A stretch of 64,000 bases of DNA from assembly GCA_945901825.1 (NCBI GenBank), contig CAMDMC010000005.1:1-64000 (forward strand). Reading direction: 5' to 3'. This DNA is from Bordetella parapertussis. GTDB taxonomy: Bacteria > Pseudomonadota > Gammaproteobacteria > Burkholderiales > Burkholderiaceae_A. Below, piece by piece: positions 38,726-48,296 of this stretch. A program made the position numbers and the translations under genes. The number at the start of each line of letters is the position of its first letter. The first letter of the stretch is position 1. Below the pieces are notes generated by a model that saw only the letters and a list, made by a program, of their open reading frames with translations, was not told the origin of the DNA and did not search any database.

Positions 38726-39934
38726 CTAGTGGGCGGCCCACTGGATGGTGCTGAGGTCAACACCCTCTTGCACCAACTCCCACAAAGGCGACATTTCACG
38801 AAGCTTCGCCACCTTCTCTTTAAGAAGTTCAATGGCAAAGTCAACATCGGCCTCGGTTGTGAAGCGACCAATTGAAAAACGAATGGACGAATGGGCAAGC
38901 TCATCGCTTCGGCCCAAAGCCCTAAGCACATACGAGGGCTCAAGGCTTGCACTGGTGCAGGCAGACCCAGAGGATACTGCAATGTCTTTAATTGCCATAA
39001 GCAGCGACTCACCCTCGACATAGTTAAAACTTACGTTGAGGTTATGCGGTACGCGGCGTTCGAGATCGCCGTTTAAATACACTGCATCGATGGTTGAGAG
39101 ACCTGCCCAGAGCCGGTCGCGAAGCATTCGAATACGGTCGTTCTCAACGGCCATCTCCGTGCGTGCCAGTTCGAATGCAGCCCCCATACCAACAATTTGA
39201 TGCGTAGGAAGCGTGCCGGAGCGCATGCCACGCTCGTGGCCACCACCGTGAATAAGAGGTTCAAGCCGAATACGCGGCTTACGCCGCACAAACAGAGCTC
39301 CCATGCCCTTTGGACCATAGGTTTTATGGGCAGAAAACGACATAAGGTCTACCTTGAGTTCGGCAAGATTAATAACCATCTTGCCTGTTGCCTGCGCACT
39401 GTCAACGTGAAGAATAATTCCGCGTTCACGACAGAATTCGCCGATCCGGGGGACGTCTTGAATGACTCCAATTTCGTTATTTACGAACATCACCGACACT
39501 AAAATGGTGTCTTTCCTGACGGCCTGCTCAAACACCTGAAAATCGATAAGCCCATCGTCTTGCACCTCAAGGTAAGTCACCTCAAAGCCCTCGCGCTCAA
39601 GCTCTCGGCAGGTATCGAGCGTTGCCTTGTGCTCGGTTTTGGCTGTGATGATGTGCCGCCCACGCTCTTTGTAGAAATGCGCGGCACCCTTAAGAGCCAA
39701 ATTGATCGACTCGGTAGCGCCCGATGTCCAGACAATTTCCTTCGCGTCAGCGTTCACAAGCGCCGCCACCTGCCGACGTGCGTTTTCAACGGCCTCCTCA
39801 GCCCTCCAGCCAAACGCATGGCTACGCGAAGCAGGGTTACCAAATTCCTCCCTTAAGAAGGGAATCATCTGGTCCACAACCCGCTGATCTATGGGTGTTG
39901 TAGAGGAGTAATCGAGATAAATAGGGAGCTGCAT
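38726..39934 (-). CDS. iscS: Cysteine desulfurase IscS
   Basis: 402-residue PLP enzyme that converts cysteine to alanine and delivers persulfide sulfur to IscU and thiolation pathways. The PLP lysine is in [12 protein letters not shown] near residue 205 and the active-site cysteine in [21 protein letters not shown] (in part, near residue 325). Length and the C-terminal [17 protein letters not shown] end match group I IscS. It lies 17 bases after iscR. Confidence 0.97.
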   Translation of the reverse strand: MQLPIYLDYSSTTPIDQRVVDQMIPFLREEFGNPASRSHAFGWRAEEAVENARRQVAALVNADAKEIVWTSGATESINLALKGAAHFYKERGRHIITAKTEHKATLDTCRELEREGFEVTYLEVQDDGLIDFQVFEQAVRKDTILVSVMFVNNEIGVIQDVPRIGEFCRERGIILHVDSAQATGKMVINLAELKVDLMSFSAHKTYGPKGMGALFVRRKPRIRLEPLIHGGGHERGMRSGTLPTHQIVGMGAAFELARTEMAVENDRIRMLRDRLWAGLSTIDAVYLNGDLERRVPHNLNVSFNYVEGESLLMAIKDIAVSSGSACTSASLEPSYVLRALGRSDELAHSSIRFSIGRFTTEADVDFAIELLKEKVAKLREMSPLWELVQEGVDLSTIQWAAH

Positions 39935-39951
39935 TCAGTTTCCTTTGGGAA

Positions 39952-40476
39952 TCAGGGATTGGCTACAGCGCTGGAAACAGAGTCGCGAGCCTTCGCCATG
40001 TGAGCAGAATCGCGCTCTTCACGAAAAAGCACATGCCGCGTCACACTGCCTTCGACAAGACCATGACTTTTTTGCTTTTGCTCGTCCACCAGGTCGTGCA
40101 AGGAGACGGAGTCTAGAAAATCAACCATGTGACGGTTCAGACTTGCCCAAAGCTCATGGGTCATGCAGACCTGATCTTCATGGCAGTTTTGTTTGCCGCC
40201 ACACTGGGTGGCATCAAGCGGTTCATCCACCGCGTAAATGATGTCGGCCACGGTTATGTCTTTGGAGGAGCGGGCAAGCCGGTAACCACCACCCGGCCCA
40301 CGCATGGACTCCACCAGTTCATGCCGTCGAAGCCGGCCAAAGAGCTGCTCGAGATAAGAAAGCGAGATCTTCTGACGCTGGCTAATTGCAGACAATGTCA
40401 CCGGACCCTTTTCGTGACGAAGCCCCAAGTCAATCATTGCAGTGACGGCAAAACGACCTTTGGTTGTCAGACGCAT
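39952..40476 (-). CDS. iscR: Fe-S cluster regulator IscR
   Basis: 174-residue Rrf2-family repressor. The winged HTH is N-terminal (MRLTTKGRFAVTAMIDLGL). The [2Fe-2S] ligands Cys92, Cys98, Cys104 and His107 fall at the same numbers as in E. coli IscR, so cluster sensing is expected. It leads the isc operon and has a matching promoter and operator upstream (separate entries), consistent with autorepression when clusters are sufficient. Confidence 0.96.
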   Translation of the reverse strand: MRLTTKGRFAVTAMIDLGLRHEKGPVTLSAISQRQKISLSYLEQLFGRLRRHELVESMRGPGGGYRLARSSKDITVADIIYAVDEPLDATQCGGKQNCHEDQVCMTHELWASLNRHMVDFLDSVSLHDLVDEQKQKSHGLVEGSVTRHVLFREERDSAHMAKARDSVSSAVANP

Positions 40477-40526
40477 AGCACTCTCTCCGTTTTATGAACC
40501 CAAAAAAGTTTTCAAACAAATCCGCA

Positions 40527-40552
40527 ATTCCCGACCAATTTGGTAGGAGTAT
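40527..40552 (-). promoter_or_regulatory. IscR-type operator (type 1-like box)
   Basis: A 26-base imperfect palindrome, reading on the leftward strand ATACTCC-TACCAAATTGGT-CGGGAAT, has a perfect ACCAA-n-TTGGT core and ends like the type 1 IscR consensus (ATA...CGGGNAT). It overlaps the -10 hexamer and the likely transcription start of iscR, a repressing position. Called from pattern resemblance. Confidence 0.6.
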
Positions 40553-40576
40553 AGAGAACCTGATTGAAACACTCAA
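40548..40576 (-). promoter_or_regulatory. Sigma-70 promoter of the isc operon
   Basis: Leftward TTGAGT (40576-40571) and TATACT (40553-40548) are separated by exactly 17 bases, giving four and five matches to the -35 and -10 consensus. Transcription would begin near 40541, inside the IscR-type box and about 65 bases before the iscR ATG. Confidence 0.65.
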
Positions 40577-40587
40577 CTATTGGGCAT

Positions 40588-40616
40588 AAAAAACCCCGGG
40601 ATAAGCCGGGGTTTTT
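40588..40616 (-). terminator. Rho-independent terminator after the tyrosine phosphatase gene
   Basis: Stem CCCCGG/CCGGGG (40594-40599 and 40606-40611) with loop GATAAG is flanked by A and T runs on both sides, so it can act on both strands. It sits about 50 bases past the phosphatase stop and just upstream of the isc promoter, insulating the two leftward units. Confidence 0.85.
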
Positions 40617-40664
40617 AAAAGGGAGACTCTCTGCTGCCCCCACTAAACGCCACCCGCAGCCCGC

Positions 40665-41222
40665 TTAGGCTGCAGCCACCATGCTTGCCCGACGGCGGAC
40701 CACTTCCATGAGGCCATTGCAGGCGTCCTCGATGTAATCGAGGGCCTGTTCAAAGCCTTGGGCCCCGCCGTGGTAAGGGTCGTTAATGGTTGCTGCCTCG
40801 TACTCGGTCGCAAAGCGCATAAGCAGCTGCAGCTTGTGCTGAAGCCCTCGGGGCGCTGTTCGTTGAAGCAAGGCCAGGTTATCCCAGTCCATGGCAAGGA
40901 TGTAGTCGTATTCGCTGAAGTCGGCCATCTCCACCTTGCGGGCGGAGTGATCGGAGAGGTCGTAGCCACGCTTTTGCGAGGCTGATGTGGCCCTGGGGTC
41001 GGCCGCCTCGCCGACATGGAAGGCATGGGTACCGGCCGAATCGGCCTGCACAAGGTCGGACAAGCCTGAGGCCTTCACCATGGAATCGAATACAGCCTTC
41101 GCCATTGGCGAGCGGCAGATGTTGCCCATGCAGACAAAGAGAACACGGGTCTTGATGCCCAGCGACTTCGAAGGCTTGTTGAGGGAGGTCTCAACCTTTT
41201 TTGTTGTCGTCGAACGCGTCAT
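40665..41222 (-). CDS. Low-molecular-weight protein-tyrosine phosphatase
   Basis: 185-residue LMW-PTP. The P-loop CMGNICRSP is at about residues 31-39 and the general-acid motif DPYHGG near 148. There is a basic N-terminal extension of about 25 residues before the conserved LFVCMGN strand. Such proteins can regulate tyrosine kinases for exopolysaccharide or arginine phosphatase functions, but no kinase or polysaccharide genes are nearby. It follows uvrB by 27 bases on the same strand and ends at a strong terminator. Confidence 0.9.
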   Translation of the reverse strand: MTRSTTTKKVETSLNKPSKSLGIKTRVLFVCMGNICRSPMAKAVFDSMVKASGLSDLVQADSAGTHAFHVGEAADPRATSASQKRGYDLSDHSARKVEMADFSEYDYILAMDWDNLALLQRTAPRGLQHKLQLLMRFATEYEAATINDPYHGGAQGFEQALDYIEDACNGLMEVVRRRASMVAAA

Positions 41223-41249
41223 TTTTCTAGGTTTCCTTATAGTTAAAAA

Positions 41250-43352
41250 CTATGCGGCTCGCATGCCCGAGGCAGGAGGTGGCAGGTCTGCCGCACTGGG
41301 AGGTACTTCAACTTGATCACGGAGCGCACCGGCCCCGAACGCCCTTTGCTTGAGACGCGAGAGCTCATCACGAGCTTTCGCCGCCTTCTCAAACTCCAGG
41401 TTTCGAGCAAACTCGAGCATTTTCTTCTCGAGCTGCACGATTTCTTTTGCCAATGCCTTCTCAGACAAAGGCTCTGCAACATGATGATCGGCAAGGGCTG
41501 TAGCCGATGCACCGTCGCGTAACTCGGTCCCCGAGCGAACAATGCCATCGATAAGCTCGCGCACCTCTTTAATGACGGAGGTTGGAACGATGCCGTGAAG
41601 TAAATTGAACTCGGTCTGCTTTTGGCGCCGACGGTTCGTCTCTTCGATAGCCCTGTTCATGGAGTTTGTATGCCGGTCGGCATACAAAATAGCCTTGCCG
41701 TTTAAATTGCGAGCCGCTCGCCCAATGGTTTGAATGAGACTACGCTCGGATCGCAAAAAGCCCTCTTTATCGGCATCGAGAATGGCAACGAGGGAGACCT
41801 CGGGAAGATCGAGCCCCTCGCGCAGAAGATTAATACCAACCAGCACATCGAACTGACCAAGCCGAAGGTCGCGCAGTATTTCAACCCGCTCCACCGTATC
41901 GATGTCGGAATGCAGGTAGCGAACCGCTACCTGGTTCTCGGCCAGGTAGTCAGTGAGGTCTTCCGCCATTCGTTTGGTGAGGGTGGTTACCAGAACACGC
42001 TCGCGTCGCTCCACCCTCAGGCGAATCTCGGAGAGCAGATCATCCACCTGAGTTCGGGCGGGACGGACCTCGAGTTCGGGGTCGATCAGCCCAGTGGGCC
42101 GAACAAGCTGCTCAATGACAGCGCCTTCTGATTTCTGAAGCTCGTAGTCGGCCGGCGTGGCCGAAACAAAGATAGCCTGCCGAAGCTTGGGCTCGAACTC
42201 ATCGAATCGGAGGGGGCGATTGTCGAGCGCCGACGGCAGCCGAAAGCCGTAATTCACAAGTGTTTCTTTACGCGAGCGATCGCCTCGGTACATGCCACCG
42301 AGCTGCCCAACCATGACATGGCTTTCATCAAGAAAAATGAGGGCGTCCGAGGGGAGGTAGTCGAGCAAGGTTGGGGGTGCCTCGCCGGGAGCAGCCCCAG
42401 AAAAGTGACGCGAGTAGTTCTCGATACCCTTACAGAACCCAAGTTCACCAAGCATTTCAAGGTCGAATCGGGTTCGCTGCTCGAGCCTTTGCGCCTCGAC
42501 GAGCTTGCCGTCTTTAACAAACTCAGCCACCCGCTCGGAAAGTTCTTGTTTGATGGTCTCAATGGCCCGCAGCACAACCTCGCGCGGCGTCACGTAGTGG
42601 GACGACGGATAGACCACAAAACGGGTGACCTTTTGACGAATGCGCCCCGTAAGAGGATCGAAGAGCTGCAAGGACTCCACCTGATCGTCAAAAAGCTCAA
42701 CACGTACCGCAAGCTCTGCATGCTCGGAGGGGAAGATATCGACGGTATCGCCACGTACCCGGAAGCTGCCGCGAACGAACTCCATGTCGTTGCGTCGGTA
42801 TTGCATACGGACAAGTTGCGCAATGACTTCTCGCAGCGACAGTTTGTCGCCCGCGCGCAGGCCCAAGACCATGGCGTGATAGTCGGCAGGGTTTCCGATG
42901 CCATAAATGCAAGAGACGGTCGCCACGATGATGGTGTCACGCCGTTCGAGCAACGATTTTGTGGCCGAGAGGCGCATTTGCTCGATATGCTCGTTGATGG
43001 CGGAGTCTTTTTCAATAAAGAGATCGCGCTGAGGCACATAGGCTTCGGGCTGGTAGTAATCGTAATAGGACACGAAATACTCGACGGCATTCTTTGGAAA
43101 AAACTCGCGCATCTCAGAATAAAGTTGTGCGGCCAGGGTTTTATTGGGGGCCAAAATAAGGGCGGGGCGACCGAACTCGGCAATGACATTAGCCATGGTG
43201 AAAGTCTTGCCCGATCCCGTGACCCCCAGGAGGGTTTGGAAGACGAGCCCATCCCTCACCCCTTGGATAAGTGCATCAATGGCCTGGGGCTGGTCTCCGG
43301 AAGGACGAAACCCACTGACCAGATGAAACGGGCTAAGTGTTTGAACCGACAT
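41250..43352 (-). CDS. uvrB: Excinuclease ABC subunit B
   Basis: 700-residue UvrB, the damage-verifying helicase-like subunit of nucleotide excision repair. Walker [13 protein letters not shown] is near residue 43, the damage-probing beta-hairpin [14 protein letters not shown] near 93, motif [18 protein letters not shown] near 550, and the C-terminal UVR coiled-coil domain ([21 protein letters not shown] in part) near 640-675. It is divergent from the aminotransferase gene at 43509, an arrangement typical of Burkholderiales. I found no LexA-like box in the 156-base spacer. Confidence 0.96.
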   Translation of the reverse strand: MSVQTLSPFHLVSGFRPSGDQPQAIDALIQGVRDGLVFQTLLGVTGSGKTFTMANVIAEFGRPALILAPNKTLAAQLYSEMREFFPKNAVEYFVSYYDYYQPEAYVPQRDLFIEKDSAINEHIEQMRLSATKSLLERRDTIIVATVSCIYGIGNPADYHAMVLGLRAGDKLSLREVIAQLVRMQYRRNDMEFVRGSFRVRGDTVDIFPSEHAELAVRVELFDDQVESLQLFDPLTGRIRQKVTRFVVYPSSHYVTPREVVLRAIETIKQELSERVAEFVKDGKLVEAQRLEQRTRFDLEMLGELGFCKGIENYSRHFSGAAPGEAPPTLLDYLPSDALIFLDESHVMVGQLGGMYRGDRSRKETLVNYGFRLPSALDNRPLRFDEFEPKLRQAIFVSATPADYELQKSEGAVIEQLVRPTGLIDPELEVRPARTQVDDLLSEIRLRVERRERVLVTTLTKRMAEDLTDYLAENQVAVRYLHSDIDTVERVEILRDLRLGQFDVLVGINLLREGLDLPEVSLVAILDADKEGFLRSERSLIQTIGRAARNLNGKAILYADRHTNSMNRAIEETNRRRQKQTEFNLLHGIVPTSVIKEVRELIDGIVRSGTELRDGASATALADHHVAEPLSEKALAKEIVQLEKKMLEFARNLEFEKAAKARDELSRLKQRAFGAGALRDQVEVPPSAADLPPPASGMRAA

Positions 43353-43508
43353 GCTAAACTTGATGAAATTCGCAGATAAAAGCGACGTGAATTGTTACAA
43401 AATCGTGATACAACTCTCGACCACGAGTCCTATTTTCGCTTGGCTTCTGCTAAATTTCCACGCTTTTTTTTTAAGCCCATTCCTTGACATTTCACTTCTC
43501 TTCTGATC

Positions 43509-44732
43509 ATGCCTGCCCTCGCCCCCTCCCCCTCTCCCTTTGCCAGTGTTCAACAAGCAGCCCGCGACCCCATCCTGGGGCTTACCGAGGCTTTCCATAA
43601 CGATTCCCGGCCCGTTAAAGTCAATCTAGGAGTCGGCGTCTACCTGACCGAGGCCGGTAAGGTTCCACTTCTTCAATGCGTCCACCAGGCTGAAGAGGCC
43701 CTTTCAGCGGCAGCCCTTGCTAAAAACTACCTTCCGATCGATGGGGCTCCGGTTTATAACAAGGCGGTTCGCGAACTGCTTTTCGGTTCCAACAGCCCAC
43801 TGATTGCAACCAGCAGGGTTGTCACGGTTGAAACCTTGGGAGGAACAGGTGGCCTGAAGGTCGGTGCCGACTACCTAAGACGCCTACTGCCCCAGAGTCA
43901 GGTGGCAATTAGCAACCCCAGCTGGGAAAATCATCGCGCCATTTTTGAGATGGCGGGCTTTGAAGTGGTGAACTACCACTATTACGACCCCGTAAGGCGT
44001 GGCGTCGATTTCGATGCCATGTGCAGTAGTCTTTCAAGCCTTCCCCAGGGCACCATTGCGGTACTGCACGGCTGTTGCCACAACCCTACGGGCGCCGACC
44101 TTGAAGAGGCCCAGTGGGATAAGGTTATTAGCCTATGCGCCGAAAAAGGCTTATTCCCTTTTCTTGACATGGCCTACCAGGGTTTTTGGAAAGGGCTTGG
44201 GGACGACACGCTTGCGGTTCGAAAGTTTGCCGACTCCGGCCTCTCCTTTATGGTCTCCAACTCGTTCTCAAAATCTTTGTCGCTTTATGGGGAGCGTGTA
44301 GGCGCGCTGTCAATCGTTACCGGAAACGCTACCGAGACCGCCAACGTCCTTAGCCAGATTAAGCGCACCATTCGTACAAACTACTCAAACCCACCCACCC
44401 ATGGTGGCGCGATTGTGGCATCCATTCTTAACAGCCCCGGCCTGCGAGCTCTCTGGGAAACTGAACTTACCGAGATGCGTGAGCGTATTCGCACAATGAG
44501 GCATGAGCTTGTCAAAGGCCTTGAGGCACTTAAGGTGAGCCAAGACTTTTCTTTCGTAACACGCCAAAACGGGATGTTTAGCTACTCGGGGCTTAAGGCC
44601 GACCAGGTTGAACTCCTTCAGACCCAATACGGCATTTACGCCCTTAGTACGGGACGCATTTGTGTTGCTGCCCTCAACAGTAAAAATGTTGGCTATGTCT
44701 GCGAGGCCATTGCAGAAGTGGTTAAGCAGTAA
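43509..44732 (+). CDS. tyrB: Aromatic amino acid / aspartate aminotransferase
   Basis: 407-residue class I aminotransferase of the AspC/TyrB Ia subgroup. Motifs: VNLGVGVYLTEAGKVPLL near residue 37, HGCCHNPTGADL near 190, DMAYQGFWKGL near 220, and PLP lysine in SNSFSKSLSLYGERVGAL near 252. TyrB-like enzymes transaminate aspartate, tyrosine and phenylalanine; aspartate-only specificity cannot be ruled out. It is divergent from uvrB and convergent with a small lipoprotein gene. Confidence 0.9.
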   Translation: MPALAPSPSPFASVQQAARDPILGLTEAFHNDSRPVKVNLGVGVYLTEAGKVPLLQCVHQAEEALSAAALAKNYLPIDGAPVYNKAVRELLFGSNSPLIATSRVVTVETLGGTGGLKVGADYLRRLLPQSQVAISNPSWENHRAIFEMAGFEVVNYHYYDPVRRGVDFDAMCSSLSSLPQGTIAVLHGCCHNPTGADLEEAQWDKVISLCAEKGLFPFLDMAYQGFWKGLGDDTLAVRKFADSGLSFMVSNSFSKSLSLYGERVGALSIVTGNATETANVLSQIKRTIRTNYSNPPTHGGAIVASILNSPGLRALWETELTEMRERIRTMRHELVKGLEALKVSQDFSFVTRQNGMFSYSGLKADQVELLQTQYGIYALSTGRICVAALNSKNVGYVCEAIAEVVKQ

Positions 44733-44742
44733 AGCTTTATCG

Positions 44743-44919
44743 TCAGTGATTCTTGCAAGACGGATCAAACTCCGTCTTGAGACGCGCTAACTTTTTTTCT
44801 TGCTCTGTCATGGGTGCGTCACTTGCTGCGACAGGGTCCGGGCAGTTAGGACGACTCTGGCTACAGCCAATGCCGACAAAAAAGACAACCGTACTTAGCA
44901 GAGATATGAGCAAGCGCAT
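44743..44919 (-). CDS. Small putative lipoprotein
   Basis: 58-residue protein with a hydrophobic signal (MRLLISLLSTVVFFVGIGCSQ) and a lipobox-like VGIGC, so Cys19 would be the lipidated residue; Gly at -3 is slightly unusual. The mature part is short, polar, with EQEKKLARLKTEFDPSCKNH and two more cysteines. The frame is open to 45021 but only the ATG at 44919 gives the signal peptide. It ends 10 bases from the convergent aminotransferase gene. No function can be assigned. Confidence 0.6.
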   Translation of the reverse strand: MRLLISLLSTVVFFVGIGCSQSRPNCPDPVAASDAPMTEQEKKLARLKTEFDPSCKNH

Positions 44920-44950
44920 AATGAAATTATAAAAACATCCCGTAAGCCTG

Positions 44951-46528
44951 ATGATATTAACCCTTCTGGGATTCGCCTTCGCGTTCGGACTTTTGGCAAG
45001 CCGACTTGGCCTTCCTCCCATGGTTGGCTTTCTTGCAGCAGGCTTCGCCTTTAATCAAGTTGGTCTTGAGACACCCCCTGAGATCAACTTTATTGCAGAC
45101 CTGGGCATCACACTTTTACTCTTCACGATAGGACTCAAGCTCAATCTGAAGTCGCTTGCTGCGCCACGAATCTGGGCTGGAACCATGGTTCAAATGGTAT
45201 TCACAGCAGGATTTTTTACACTGGTTCTTCTTCTTGGCCAGAAGCTTTACCCCATTGAGGGCCTTGCACTTACTGGGTTTGGCACAGGGTTAATTGCCTT
45301 TGGCCTTGCCTTTTCAAGCACTGTTTTTGTGGTCAAACTGCTGGAAGACCGCGGGGACGTTGGAACGCTTTATGGGCAGTTGGCCATTGGCCTTCTTATC
45401 ATGCAAGACCTTGTGGCTGTTGTTTACCTTGCCTTTAGCGAGGCGCAATACCCAAGCCTATGGGCCTCGTCACTTCTTGCGCTACCTTTTGTTCGTCTCT
45501 TTCTACACAGGCTGCTTAACTTTGTGGGCCATGGAGAGCTTCTTATACTCACCGGGCTAGCACTTGCGACGATTGTTGGTTATTCGTACTTTCACGCCAT
45601 TGGTATAAAAGGCGATCTTGGTGCCTTGGTACTTGGGGCGTTGCTGGCTAACCACCCTAAATCGTCAGAGCTCGCCCAGTCACTTTATGGCCTTAAAGAA
45701 ATGATGCTGGTCGGCTTCTTTTTGTCGATTGGACTTCAGGGCCTTCCTAACAGCGACATTACGCTTGTGGCACTTATTCTTTGCCTTTTACTGCCCCTAA
45801 AAACCGCCATCTATTTTGGAGTCTTTGCCCTTAGTCGCCTCCCCCTTCGTATCAATGCCCTGGCAAGCCTTAGCCTTTCAAACTTTTCAGAGTTCGGTCT
45901 TATTCTTTGTGCGCTCGCGGCACGTCAAGGCCTCATCCCCATCGACTGGCTTATCGTGTTTGCTCTGGCACTAAGCCTTAGCTTTGTCCTGTCTGCAGTA
46001 ACAAACGCAAAAAGTGAGGCGCTTTATCAGCGCTTTAAGTTTCTCGCCAAGCGCTTTGACTTTGAGAACAATGCCCTTAGAGATCAACGCAAGACCCTAT
46101 TGGAGGCCGATATTTTGGTTGTTGGCATGGGACGCGTAGGAGCCGGGGCCTACGACGCGCTTACAACAACATTCAGCCACCAAGTTATTGGGCTCGATCA
46201 CAACCCCTTAAGGGTTAACGAGCATGAGGAGTTCGGCCGTAGGGTTCTGGTGGCTGATGCATCCGATACGGATCTCTGGGCCAACCTGCGCAAGTCCAAA
46301 AGATTACAGATGATTATTCTTGCCATGCCGAATCACCATAACAACATTGCTGCTGCCGAGCAGGTGCGGGCGCTTCATTTTGAAAGCCTGCTTGTTGCTG
46401 TGGCAAAGTTCCCAGAAGAGGTTGAGGAACTGGCCGCCCTTGGGGTTACGTCCTTTAATATGTATTCAGAGGCTGGGCTAGGACTTGCCCGCCATGCCCT
46501 TACCGAACTTCAACTGCGCGAGCCATGA
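44951..46528 (+). CDS. CPA2-family cation:proton antiporter (KefB/YbaL-like)
   Basis: 525-residue inner-membrane antiporter. Roughly the first 370 residues form a Na+/H+-exchanger domain with many hydrophobic helices (GLPPMVGFLAAGF, LGITLLLFTIGLKL, AFSSTVFVVKLLEDRG, QLAIGLLIMQDLVAV). A C-terminal RCK/TrkA-N domain begins near residue 390 with the nucleotide-binding ILVVGMGRVGAGAYDAL. This layout fits KefB/KefC/YbaL potassium efflux systems. The start lies only 31 bases from the divergent lipoprotein gene. The stop overlaps the DUF971 gene by four bases (ATGA). Confidence 0.9.
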   Translation: MILTLLGFAFAFGLLASRLGLPPMVGFLAAGFAFNQVGLETPPEINFIADLGITLLLFTIGLKLNLKSLAAPRIWAGTMVQMVFTAGFFTLVLLLGQKLYPIEGLALTGFGTGLIAFGLAFSSTVFVVKLLEDRGDVGTLYGQLAIGLLIMQDLVAVVYLAFSEAQYPSLWASSLLALPFVRLFLHRLLNFVGHGELLILTGLALATIVGYSYFHAIGIKGDLGALVLGALLANHPKSSELAQSLYGLKEMMLVGFFLSIGLQGLPNSDITLVALILCLLLPLKTAIYFGVFALSRLPLRINALASLSLSNFSEFGLILCALAARQGLIPIDWLIVFALALSLSFVLSAVTNAKSEALYQRFKFLAKRFDFENNALRDQRKTLLEADILVVGMGRVGAGAYDALTTTFSHQVIGLDHNPLRVNEHEEFGRRVLVADASDTDLWANLRKSKRLQMIILAMPNHHNNIAAAEQVRALHFESLLVAVAKFPEEVEELAALGVTSFNMYSEAGLGLARHALTELQLREP

Positions 46529-46905
46529 TCCCAACACACCGCCATACCAACGATGCCCCCACACCCACTGCATTAACCAGTCGCGCGTCTCAAGCCGTTC
46601 TCGAGCTTCAGTATGACGGCCACGGGCTCTTCGAACTAAGCTTTGAGTTTCTTCGCGTCTATTCGCCTTCAGCCGAGGTGCTTGGGCACGGCCCTGGCCA
46701 GGAGGTGCTTCAGACCGGCAAGCGCAAGGTACAAATTGTTGCCATTGAGCCTGTTGGCCATTACGCCATTAAGCCTAGCTTTTCCGACAACCATGACACT
46801 GGCATCTATTCGTGGTCTTACCTTTGGTGGCTATGTCAGAATCAAGAGGCGTTGTGGGCGCGCTACCTGGAAAGGTTGGAGGAGGCATCGGGCTCACGCG
46901 ATTAA
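46525..46905 (+). CDS. DUF971 family protein
   Basis: 126-residue protein with the DUF971 (gamma-butyrobetaine hydroxylase-like, N-terminal) fold: FELSFEFLRVYSPSAEV, then KVQIVAIEPVGHYAIKPSF and DTGIYSWSYLWWL. Stand-alone DUF971 proteins are widespread in betaproteobacteria, often near ubiquinone or Fe-S genes, with some members proposed to act in Fe-S biology. The first 25 residues are Thr/Pro-rich. It is coupled to the antiporter by ATGA overlap, which may be only transcriptional convenience. Confidence 0.85.
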   Translation: MIPTHRHTNDAPTPTALTSRASQAVLELQYDGHGLFELSFEFLRVYSPSAEVLGHGPGQEVLQTGKRKVQIVAIEPVGHYAIKPSFSDNHDTGIYSWSYLWWLCQNQEALWARYLERLEEASGSRD

Positions 46906-46934
46906 TCTCGGCCAAGCCCTCCATCGCCGAAGAC

Positions 46935-46957
46935 TAAGCCTGCATGGCGCAGGCTTA
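46935..46957. terminator. Stem-loop between convergent DUF971 and TauE/SafE genes
   Basis: Perfect 9-bp stem TAAGCCTGC/GCAGGCTTA with five-base loop ATGGC. It begins 30 bases past the DUF971 stop and covers the stop codon of the convergent TauE gene. No good U-tract follows on either strand, so termination efficiency is uncertain. Confidence 0.4.
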
Positions 46958-47770
46958 ATGAAACACCCCAAAGGCCTTAAGTAAGCCAATTCCGCTGACA
47001 ACCAAAAGTGCGGTGCCAAGCACCCGAAAAAAGGTACTCCCCTCGGCTTGAACCAGCCTCTGGTGAACGCGCTCGCCAACAATATGGCCTACAAAGGCGC
47101 AGGGTAGTAGCCACAGGTGATGAATAAGCTGCAAATTGATCCCCAACACAACAAACGAGGTCAGCTTAAGCGCTGTAAGAATCTGCCAATTAACAAAAAG
47201 AGTATTGCGGAGTTTTTCCTTGGCAACGTTCTGGGCGAAGGGCGGAATAATGAGCGGCGCGCCGGTGAGCGAACTGCCGCTTACATACCCCCCCAGGGCC
47301 AAAAGCCCTCGCTCGGTCCAGACACTTTTAATTTTGATGGGCTGATTCACAATGTAGCCAAGTGCGTAGGCCGAGATAATGACGAAAATAAAAATGGACA
47401 TGACGTCGGCCGGTAGCGTCACAAGACCGACGATGCCAATTAATTTCGGAATAATCATGATCTTCATGGCAGACCATAGGTACTTCCAATCAATGCCTAG
47501 GGCCGCCGACAAAGATTTGTCCCCGCTGCTTGCCTGGGAGGTATTTACCGCTTTTCGATGCGCCTGCCAGTTATGCAGAAAGACAAGGCTTGAGAAAAAA
47601 ATGAGGTGGGCCGCTATAAGGGGAAGAAAGACAAGCGGGTCATTCACAATAAGAAGTAAGAATGGAAGCGACAAAACGGCGCCTCCAAACCCTAGCCCCG
47701 TTCGTACAAAGCCACTCCAGGCAAAAATAAGGCCAATCGCGGCATACTGAAACAGGCTAAGATTTTCCAT
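46955..47770 (-). CDS. TauE/SafE family sulfite/organosulfonate exporter-like permease
   Basis: 271-residue membrane protein of the TSUP family. The N-terminal GLIFAWSGFVRTGLGFGGAVLSLPFLLL (in part) is typical, and the second half repeats the pattern with GGYVSGSSLTGAPLIIPPFAQ. About eight membrane helices are evident from hydrophobic stretches. Members export sulfite, sulfoacetate or related anions; substrate here is unknown. The only other sulfur-linked genes nearby, soxYZ, are 6 kb away and not co-transcribed. Confidence 0.85.
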   Translation of the reverse strand: MENLSLFQYAAIGLIFAWSGFVRTGLGFGGAVLSLPFLLLIVNDPLVFLPLIAAHLIFFSSLVFLHNWQAHRKAVNTSQASSGDKSLSAALGIDWKYLWSAMKIMIIPKLIGIVGLVTLPADVMSIFIFVIISAYALGYIVNQPIKIKSVWTERGLLALGGYVSGSSLTGAPLIIPPFAQNVAKEKLRNTLFVNWQILTALKLTSFVVLGINLQLIHHLWLLPCAFVGHIVGERVHQRLVQAEGSTFFRVLGTALLVVSGIGLLKAFGVFH

Positions 47771-47795
47771 AGCCCACTATTATCGAACAAAAAAG

Positions 47796-48242
47796 CTAAC
47801 TGGCTTTGCTTACAACCACTAAGACGCTACAGGGCGAGCGCTCTACAAGGGAAACGGAATTGGAGCCACTCCACCAACGAGCAATCCAGTTCTCTTTGTA
47901 CTCGTGGCCAATCACAATAAGGTCGGCCTGAACCTGTTTTGCATACTCGGTAATCTCCGTGACCACGTCGCCCGATAGCAGGTGGCCCGTTGCCTTAAAA
48001 CCGTGCTCAGCAAGCAGAGCCAAGCCAGAATCAAGAATGCGTTGCTGATCTTTCGCGCGATCCTCAATCGCTGTATCTGCGAAAACAGCCTCTCCATAGA
48101 CACCAAGGCCCTCGTAGCCATTGGAGGCAACGGAGACGAGCTCAAGGTCGGAATCACGCCACTGGGCAATCTCTTTCGATTCGAGTAAGGCCCTTTGACC
48201 AACCTCGGATCCGTTGTAGGCAAGCAAGATCTTTTTGTACAT
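47796..48242 (-). CDS. Universal stress protein (UspA family)
   Basis: 148-residue single-domain Usp protein. The N-terminal strand KILLAYNGSEVGQRALLES and C-terminal VERSPCSVLVVV are typical. The usual ATP-binding motif (GxxG then nine residues then G[ST]) is only partly kept: after LIVIGH the sequence is EYKENWIARWWSGSNS, so the second glycine of GxxG is absent while the GS remains. It could belong to the non-ATP-binding UspA-like class. It lies 25 bases upstream of TauE/SafE on the same strand. Confidence 0.85.
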   Translation of the reverse strand: MYKKILLAYNGSEVGQRALLESKEIAQWRDSDLELVSVASNGYEGLGVYGEAVFADTAIEDRAKDQQRILDSGLALLAEHGFKATGHLLSGDVVTEITEYAKQVQADLIVIGHEYKENWIARWWSGSNSVSLVERSPCSVLVVVSKAS

Positions 48243-48296
48243 GCTTAGAGGCTACACTTAACTAACCGCCTTTTGCTCTAGGGAAAGCCCCAAATC

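Noticed and set aside
42318..43379. 353-codon rightward open frame antisense to uvrB
   Set aside because: It lies wholly opposite the highly conserved uvrB frame, has no recognisable domain, and reflects codon bias of the real gene.
43483..43488. Perfect TTGACA before the aminotransferase gene as a -35 box
   Set aside because: The -10 position would fall at or past the ATG at 43509 and no TATAAT-like hexamer is there.
43353..43508. Possible SOS (LexA) box in the uvrB promoter region
   Set aside because: No CTGT-N8-ACAG-like sequence is visible; the AT-rich parts do not match.
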